Shown: positions 6,683-10,089 of the stretch, piece by piece
Numbering within the stretch: the first letter of the stretch is position 1
Layout of the letters: each line of letters starts with the position of its first letter
NCBI GenBank assembly: GCA_046566185.1
Contig: JBKHXE010000119.1
Location: forward strand, 1 to 10,089
Length of the DNA: 10,089 bases
Source of the DNA: SCSIO-59966 sp046566185
Lineage (GTDB): Bacteria > Actinomycetota > Actinomycetes > Actinomycetales > SCSIO-59966
Direction: 5' to 3'
Made by a program: the position numbers and the translations under genes
Notes under the pieces: model-generated
The model's input: the letters and a program-made list of their open reading frames with translations, nothing else
Told to the model about the DNA's origin: nothing
The model's database searches: none

Positions 6683-6704
6683 GGGACGCGGGCCGCAGCC
6701 TCAG
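6679..6704. terminator. Dyad at second convergent junction containing both stop codons
   Basis: CTGAGG (6679-6684) and CCTCAG (6699-6704) are exact reverse complements around 14 nt that include GCGGGCCGC. The sulfotransferase TGA (6680-6682) and the FkbM gene's TGA (complement of 6701-6703) each lie in one arm, as in the dyad at 4013-4055. Only 18 bp separate the two genes. There is no T-tract, so bidirectional termination is a suggestion. Confidence 0.35.
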
Positions 6705-7729
6705 ACCCGGAGGGCCTGCTCCGCGCGCACCGACGTCTCCGCGACGTCGGTGACCGCGATGCCACGGTCGCGGAACCAGGCCTCGACCTCGTCGCGGAGC
6801 GGGTTGCCGTCCCGGGTGTAGGGCGACGTCACCGAGAAGGTGCGCACCCGGTCCGTCCAGTGCCCGAGCCCGTCGAGCACGGCCAGCTCGTGCCCGTTGA
6901 CCTGCACGTTGAGGAAGTCGACGGTGCGCCCGTCGAGGGTCTCGTCGAAGACGTTGGCGAGGGTGTTCATGGGGACCTCACACTCCTCGCCGAAGGACTG
7001 GAGCTGGTCGAGGCCGTCGGCGATGGTGGCCTGCTGCTTGCGGAGGCGTCGGGTCATGACGCTCCCGGTGCGGTCCGACAGCGCACAGTGGACGGTCGCG
7101 ACCCGCTCGGACAGGCCGTTCTCGGTCACGTTGCGCGTCAGCAGCTCGTAGTTGTCCGGCATCATCTCGATGGCGACGACCTTGCCGTCGGCACCCACCT
7201 TGTCGGCGTAGGCCAGCGGCTTGAGCCCTGTGTAGCACCCGGCGTCCACCGCCACCCGGGTTCCTTCGGGCAGCGCGTCCGCACCGTGCAGGTAGCGCCG
7301 GATCACGTGGCTGGCCACGACGAGGGTCTCGGGGCCGAGCTTGGCGGGCACCCGGTCGCGCAGCAGCACGTACATCAGCGCGTCGCGCGCGGTCGCCGGG
7401 TGCTCGTAGAAGAGCCGTCCCGCCTCGGTCCGGATCCACGGGATGCCGTGGTCGACCCCGCTCTCGGCGATCTCGAGCTCCGAGAAGTCGACGCCCAGGT
7501 ATCCGCCCATCGTGCCGGGGACCGACCGCAGCAGGTTGGCGGTGATCTGCTCCGCGGTCTCCTCGAGGGACTCGCCTCGCAGGTCCGCGAGCGCCTGCAG
7601 CCGCTCGCGCTTCTTCGGCCCCAGGCTCACCCCGGCGAGGACGCGCTCACCCCGCGCCGACCGGGCACGCGGCTCCGCCGGCTGGGTGGACGACCCACGT
7701 TCGCTGGATGCGCGACGACCTCTGAACAC
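6701..7729 (-). CDS. FkbM-family SAM-dependent methyltransferase
   Basis: A 342-residue protein whose C-terminal half is an FkbM-type methyltransferase, usually O-methylating sugars or secondary-metabolite hydroxyls. The SAM-binding strand and loop are VAVDAGCYTGLKPLAYADK (159-177). VVAIEMMPDNYELLTRNV (184-201) gives the acidic residue for the ribose (E188) and the next helix. ATVHCALSDRTG (211-222) and DFLNVQVNGHELAVLDGL (271-288) complete the fold. The last is normally IDVEGxE; here Asp and Glu are Gln and Asn, so the motif is altered. The first 150 residues have no recognised domain and begin Arg-rich. The start is GTG 7729, with TAGCAT ending 6 nt upstream and no Shine-Dalgarno. It lies 29 bp downstream of the oxidoreductase gene on the same strand, so it may be both the operon's last gene and separately transcribed. 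The substrate is unknown; a locally made sugar is the simplest guess. Confidence 0.82.
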   Translation of the reverse strand: MFRGRRASSERGSSTQPAEPRARSARGERVLAGVSLGPKKRERLQALADLRGESLEETAEQITANLLRSVPGTMGGYLGVDFSELEIAESGVDHGIPWIRTEAGRLFYEHPATARDALMYVLLRDRVPAKLGPETLVVASHVIRRYLHGADALPEGTRVAVDAGCYTGLKPLAYADKVGADGKVVAIEMMPDNYELLTRNVTENGLSERVATVHCALSDRTGSVMTRRLRKQQATIADGLDQLQSFGEECEVPMNTLANVFDETLDGRTVDFLNVQVNGHELAVLDGLGHWTDRVRTFSVTSPYTRDGNPLRDEVEAWFRDRGIAVTDVAETSVRAEQALRV

Positions 7730-7735
7730 GCGCCC

Positions 7736-7741
7736 ATGCTA
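7736..7741 (-). promoter_or_regulatory. Predicted internal -10 box (TAGCAT) before the FkbM gene
   Basis: On the minus strand TAGCAT (7741 to 7736) is followed by GGGCGC and then GTG 7729, the leaderless spacing seen at other genes here. It lies in the 29-bp gap after the oxidoreductase gene. The FkbM gene may thus have its own promoter within the operon. The match could also be chance. Confidence 0.3.
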
Positions 7742-7758
7742 GGTGACGTGGGCGAGGC

Positions 7759-8787
7759 TCAGTCCCGGGGCCGGACGGCCACCGTGGCGCCGGAGCCGGC
7801 CGACTCGAGCACCGCCTCGGCCACCTCCACGGTCCGCATGCCCTGGCGCAGCGTGACGATCTCCGTGGTGTCCCCGGAGAGGAACGCGTCGCGGAACTTC
7901 TCGTGCTGCACGAGCAGCGGCTCCCGCTTGGTGAGCGCGAACCGCGTGCTGTCGCCCTCCGCCACACCGCGGAAGGCGCGCAACGCCTCCCAGCCCATCT
8001 CGTGGGCGCCGTTGGCGTGGAAGGTCAGGTCGGCCATGAGCGTGTCCGCGACGAAGCTGCCGCGCTCGCCGGTGACCACCGTGCAGCGCTCCTTGAACGG
8101 GCTGAGCCAGTTCACCAGGTGGTTCGCGAGCGCGCCGTCGGTCAGCTTGCCGCTCACCGACACCATGTCCTCGTGCGGGCGGCCGCTCTTGTGGAACGTC
8201 TGCGCCGCCACCGTGGCGTACTGCTGTCCGGTCACCCACGCGGTCAGGTCGATGTCGTGGGTGGCGAGGTCCTTGACGACGCCGACGTCGGCGATGCGGT
8301 GCGGGAACGGTCCCTGGCGTCGCGTGACGACCTGGTAGACCTCGCCGAGCTCGCCCGCCTCGAGCCGGCTCCGCAGGCTCTGCAGGGCGGGGTTGAACCG
8401 CTCGATGTGGCCGACGCCGGCGACGATCCCGCGGGACTCGAACGCGTCGACGAGGTCCTGGGCGGCGGGGAGGGTGTCGGCGAGCGGCTTCTCGACGAGC
8501 GCGCCTGCACCGGCCTCGGCGACCTGGAGGCCGACCTCGTGGTGCAGCCCGGTCGGGCAGGCGACCACGACGTAGTCGAGGCCGCGCTCGAGCAGCGCCG
8601 GCACGTCGGCGACCACCTCGGCGCCGTGCGCGAGCCCCTTCGGGTCACCGGCCGGGTCGGCGACGGCGACCAGCTCCACGCCCTCGAGACCGGCGAGCAC
8701 GCGGGCGTGGTTGCGGCCCATCATCCCGAGCCCGACAAGCCCGGCGCGCAGTGCGCCGGTCCCTGAGCCGGTCCCTGTGCCGGTCAC
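7759..8787 (-). CDS. Gfo/Idh/MocA-family NAD(P)-dependent sugar oxidoreductase (WbpB-like)
   Basis: A 342-residue cytoplasmic oxidoreductase, expected to oxidise a ring hydroxyl of a nucleotide sugar. The Rossmann domain begins GLVGLGMMGRNHARVLAGLE (16-35), followed by VAVADP (40-45), VVVACPTGLHHE (73-84) and the family's EKPLAD (99-104, with Lys100). The second domain has DLATHDIDL (D173, H177, D180), the usual catalytic/substrate-binding segment. The reading frame starts at GTG 8787, which overlaps the aminotransferase TGA by four bases (GTGA), so the two are probably translationally coupled. Pairing with a DegT-type aminotransferase and a nearby sugar dehydrogenase matches WbpB, which makes the 3-keto form of UDP-GlcNAc-uronic acid. 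That role is inferred from context. The first dozen residues (TGTGTGSGTG) are an odd Thr/Gly repeat. Confidence 0.88.
   Translation of the reverse strand: MTGTGTGSGTGALRAGLVGLGMMGRNHARVLAGLEGVELVAVADPAGDPKGLAHGAEVVADVPALLERGLDYVVVACPTGLHHEVGLQVAEAGAGALVEKPLADTLPAAQDLVDAFESRGIVAGVGHIERFNPALQSLRSRLEAGELGEVYQVVTRRQGPFPHRIADVGVVKDLATHDIDLTAWVTGQQYATVAAQTFHKSGRPHEDMVSVSGKLTDGALANHLVNWLSPFKERCTVVTGERGSFVADTLMADLTFHANGAHEMGWEALRAFRGVAEGDSTRFALTKREPLLVQHEKFRDAFLSGDTTEIVTLRQGMRTVEVAEAVLESAGSGATVAVRPRD
8749..8784 (-). repeat. Short 12-bp tandem repeat at the 5' end of the oxidoreductase gene
   Basis: Directly after GTG 8787 the coding strand reads ACCGGCACAGGG, ACCGGCTCAGGG, then the decayed copy ACCGGCGCACTG. 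It encodes TGTG-TGSG-TGAL ahead of the first Rossmann strand. This is a likely slippage product. It may alternatively mean the functional N-terminus is poorly constrained. Confidence 0.6.
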
Positions 8788-9887
8788 GGGGCGACCCCCA
8801 GCTCGTTGACCGCGTCGACGATGCGGGCGAGGTCGTCCTCGTGCAGCGACGGGTGGACCGGCAGCGACAGCACCTCGTCGGCCGCACGCATGGTCTCGGG
8901 GAGGTCCCAGTCGCGGTTGCCCTCGCGCGTGCCGGGGAGGTACGGCGTCAGCAGGTGGATCGGCGTCGGGTAGTAGACGCCGGTGCCGATGCCGCGCTCC
9001 TTGAGAGCGTCCCGGAGCTCGTCGCGGTTTCCGGCGCGGATCGTGTACTGGTGGAACACGTGCGTCGCCTCCTTCGCGACCGGCGGCGTCACCACGGATT
9101 TGATGCCCGCCGAGAGCACGTCGGCGTTGGCCTGCCGACGGGCGTTCCAGGAGTCGAGCTTGCCGAGCTGCACACGGCCGATGGCCGCGGCGACGTCCGT
9201 GAGCCGCATGTTGGCGCCGACGATCTCGTTGGCGTACTGCCGCTCCATGCCCTGGTTGCGCAGCAGCCGCATCGTGCGGGCGAACTCCGAGTCGCCGGTG
9301 GTGATCATCCCGCCCTCGAGCGAGTGCATGTTCTTGGTCGGGTAGAAGCTGAAGCAGCCGGCCACCCCGAAGGTGCCCACGTGTCGGCCGGCCCAGGTCG
9401 CGCCGTGCGCCTGGGCGGCGTCCTCGACCACCGCGAGCCCGTGCTTCTCGGCGATCGCCCCGATCGCGGTCATGTCGGCCGGGTGCCCGTAGAGGTGCAC
9501 CGGCATGATCGCCACCGTCCGCGGTCCCACGGCCGCCTCGACGGCGCCGGGGTCCAGGCAGAACGAGTCGGGCTCGATGTCGACGAAGACGGGCTCTCCG
9601 CCGGCCAGCCGCACGGCGTTGGCGCTGGCCGCGAAGGAGAACGACGGCACCACGACCTCGTCCCCGGGATGCAGGTCCAGCCCCAGCAGCGACAGCTGGA
9701 GCGCCGACGTACCGCTGTTCACCGCGACGCAGTGCCGGCCGTCGACCAGGCGGGAGAACTCGTCCTCGAAGGCCGCCACCTCGGGGCCCTGGACGACCAT
9801 CCCACTGCGCAGCACGCGGACCGCGGCGTCGATCTCCTCCTCACCGATGACCGGCTTCGCCGGCGCGATGAAGCCAGGGTCGCTCAC
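8784..9887 (-). CDS. DegT/DnrJ/EryC1/StrS-family PLP-dependent sugar aminotransferase (WbpE-like)
   Basis: A 367-residue enzyme that should transfer an amino group, usually from glutamate, to a keto nucleotide sugar. Family landmarks appear in order: the N-terminal substrate loop with LRSGMVVQGPEVAAFEDEF (26-44), VNSGTSALQLSLLGL (56-70) for phosphate binding, PSFSFAASANAV (81-92), VVEDAAQAHGA (153-163) with Asp156 for the PLP ring nitrogen, and CFSFYPTKNMHSLEGGM (178-194), in which Lys185 is the expected Schiff-base lysine. I chose GTG 9887 because GAGGAG lies 6 nt upstream and the protein then begins VSDPGFIAPAKPVIGEEEI, as family members do. The frame is open another 56 codons upstream, but that stretch is unlike the family. 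It is the first gene of the minus-strand run and overlaps the oxidoreductase by four bases. The exact sugar (probably UDP-3-keto-GlcNAc-uronate) is inferred. Confidence 0.9.
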   Translation of the reverse strand: MSDPGFIAPAKPVIGEEEIDAAVRVLRSGMVVQGPEVAAFEDEFSRLVDGRHCVAVNSGTSALQLSLLGLDLHPGDEVVVPSFSFAASANAVRLAGGEPVFVDIEPDSFCLDPGAVEAAVGPRTVAIMPVHLYGHPADMTAIGAIAEKHGLAVVEDAAQAHGATWAGRHVGTFGVAGCFSFYPTKNMHSLEGGMITTGDSEFARTMRLLRNQGMERQYANEIVGANMRLTDVAAAIGRVQLGKLDSWNARRQANADVLSAGIKSVVTPPVAKEATHVFHQYTIRAGNRDELRDALKERGIGTGVYYPTPIHLLTPYLPGTREGNRDWDLPETMRAADEVLSLPVHPSLHEDDLARIVDAVNELGVAP

Positions 9888-9893
9888 GCAGCA

Positions 9894-9899
9894 CTCCTC
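9894..9899 (-). promoter_or_regulatory. Ribosome binding site deciding the aminotransferase start
   Basis: The minus strand reads GAGGAG, then TGCTGC, then GTG 9887. This strong site with 6-nt spacing is the reason to prefer GTG 9887 over upstream in-frame starts such as 10055. Confidence 0.7.
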
Positions 9900-9997
9900 G
9901 GGGACGGGGGTCGGGCCCCTCGATGCTATCCGCGCCGCCTCCGCGCGAGCCCCGGCGGTCGCCGACAAGTACCCTGAGCGGGTCCACCGTCTGAGCC

Positions 9998-10003
9998 GAG
10001 GAG
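9998..10003 (+). promoter_or_regulatory. Ribosome binding site of the second sugar dehydrogenase
   Basis: GAGGAG lies 5 nt before GTG 10009 and supports that GTG as the start. Confidence 0.65.
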
Positions 10004-10008
10004 CGTCC

Positions 10009-10089
10009 GTGCCCGCTGATTCCGCTACCGAAGTGCGCGGCAAGCTGGTCGTCATCGGGCAGGGGTACGTCGGTCTCCCGCTGTCGATG
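10009..10089 (+). CDS. Nucleotide-sugar dehydrogenase, N-terminal fragment (cut by window edge)
   Basis: Only 27 codons are visible. After a short polar lead they read KLVVIGQGYVGLPLSM, the first strand and glycine loop of a UDP-glucose/GDP-mannose dehydrogenase-family Rossmann domain. The GQGYVGLPL form is usual in WbpA-type UDP-GlcNAc 6-dehydrogenases. It diverges from the aminotransferase gene, and together with the WbpE-like and WbpB-like genes it would complete the three-step route to an amino-uronic acid sugar. The start GTG 10009 is supported by GAGGAG 5 nt upstream. The family call is reasonable from the loop; substrate and completeness cannot be judged here. Confidence 0.72.
   Translation, partial: MPADSATEVRGKLVVIGQGYVGLPLSM

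Larger units (their letters stand above)
9888..10008. promoter_or_regulatory. Divergent intergenic region, aminotransferase operon / second sugar dehydrogenase
   Basis: This 121-bp gap should hold the promoters of both directions. On the minus strand TAGCAT (9928 to 9923) is a candidate -10 box for the aminotransferase operon, giving a leader of roughly 30 nt with a small GGGG/CCCC hairpin. On the + strand TACCCT (9970-9975) is a candidate -10 box for the dehydrogenase. No clear -35 or operator dyad was seen. Confidence 0.4.

Noticed and set aside
7730..7737. ATG at 7737 as the FkbM start
   Set aside because: It is out of frame with the methyltransferase; GTG 7729 is in frame.
6860..8338. 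Long + strand open frame (492 codons) opposite the FkbM and oxidoreductase genes
   Set aside because: It crosses two well-supported minus-strand genes and its translation is typical antisense GC-rich composition.
8751..9977. Long + strand open frame (408 codons) opposite the aminotransferase
   Set aside because: Antisense shadow of a gene with all PLP-aminotransferase motifs.
9888..10055. Aminotransferase start at 10055, adding 56 residues
   Set aside because: The added segment is unlike the family and would overlap the divergent dehydrogenase start; GTG 9887 has a strong ribosome site.

Overview
The window is very GC-rich DNA. Codons end mostly in G or C, several genes start at GTG, and several starts lack a Shine-Dalgarno but have a TANNNT box 6-8 nt upstream. 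This points to a high-GC actinomycete. A Nocardioides-like genus is a guess from the protein style, not something the sequence settles. No rRNA, tRNA, CRISPR array or insertion sequence was seen. Nine genes fill the window (two are cut by its edges), and no gap exceeds about 120 bp.

Layout. At the left edge (minus strand, cut) is a secreted PGRP-type amidase with cell-wall-binding repeats. It diverges from a P-loop sulfotransferase-like gene (1934-2941, +). A two-gene cassette follows (2985-4018, +): a winged-helix/nucleotidyltransferase fusion overlapping a HEPN-like protein by 4 bp, which looks like an MNT-HEPN toxin-antitoxin or defence module. A perfect 16-bp inverted repeat lies across its -10 box and start codon. 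The cassette converges on a nucleotide-sugar dehydrogenase (4050-5339, -), which diverges from a second, different sulfotransferase-like gene (5432-6682, +). That gene converges on an FkbM methyltransferase (6701-7729, -). The FkbM gene is the last of a minus-strand run transcribed as PLP aminotransferase (8784-9887), Gfo/Idh/MocA oxidoreductase (7759-8787) and FkbM. At the right edge a second nucleotide-sugar dehydrogenase begins divergently (10009 onward, +).

How it works together. Dehydrogenase, oxidoreductase and aminotransferase are the enzyme classes of the WbpA-WbpB-WbpE route from UDP-GlcNAc to UDP-3-amino-GlcNAc-uronic acid. With a second sugar dehydrogenase, two sulfotransferase-like proteins and an FkbM methyltransferase, the locus is best read as part of a surface-polysaccharide cluster making and decorating amino-uronic-acid sugars. 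The wall amidase fits an envelope theme. The MNT-HEPN cassette looks like a later arrival: its first gene uses A/T-ending codons more often, and its operator is strikingly AT-rich.

The points most worth a second look are the operator/leaderless-promoter arrangement of the MNT-HEPN cassette with its degenerate HEPN motif, the sulfotransferase-rich sugar locus, and the hairpins at both convergent junctions that contain both stop codons.
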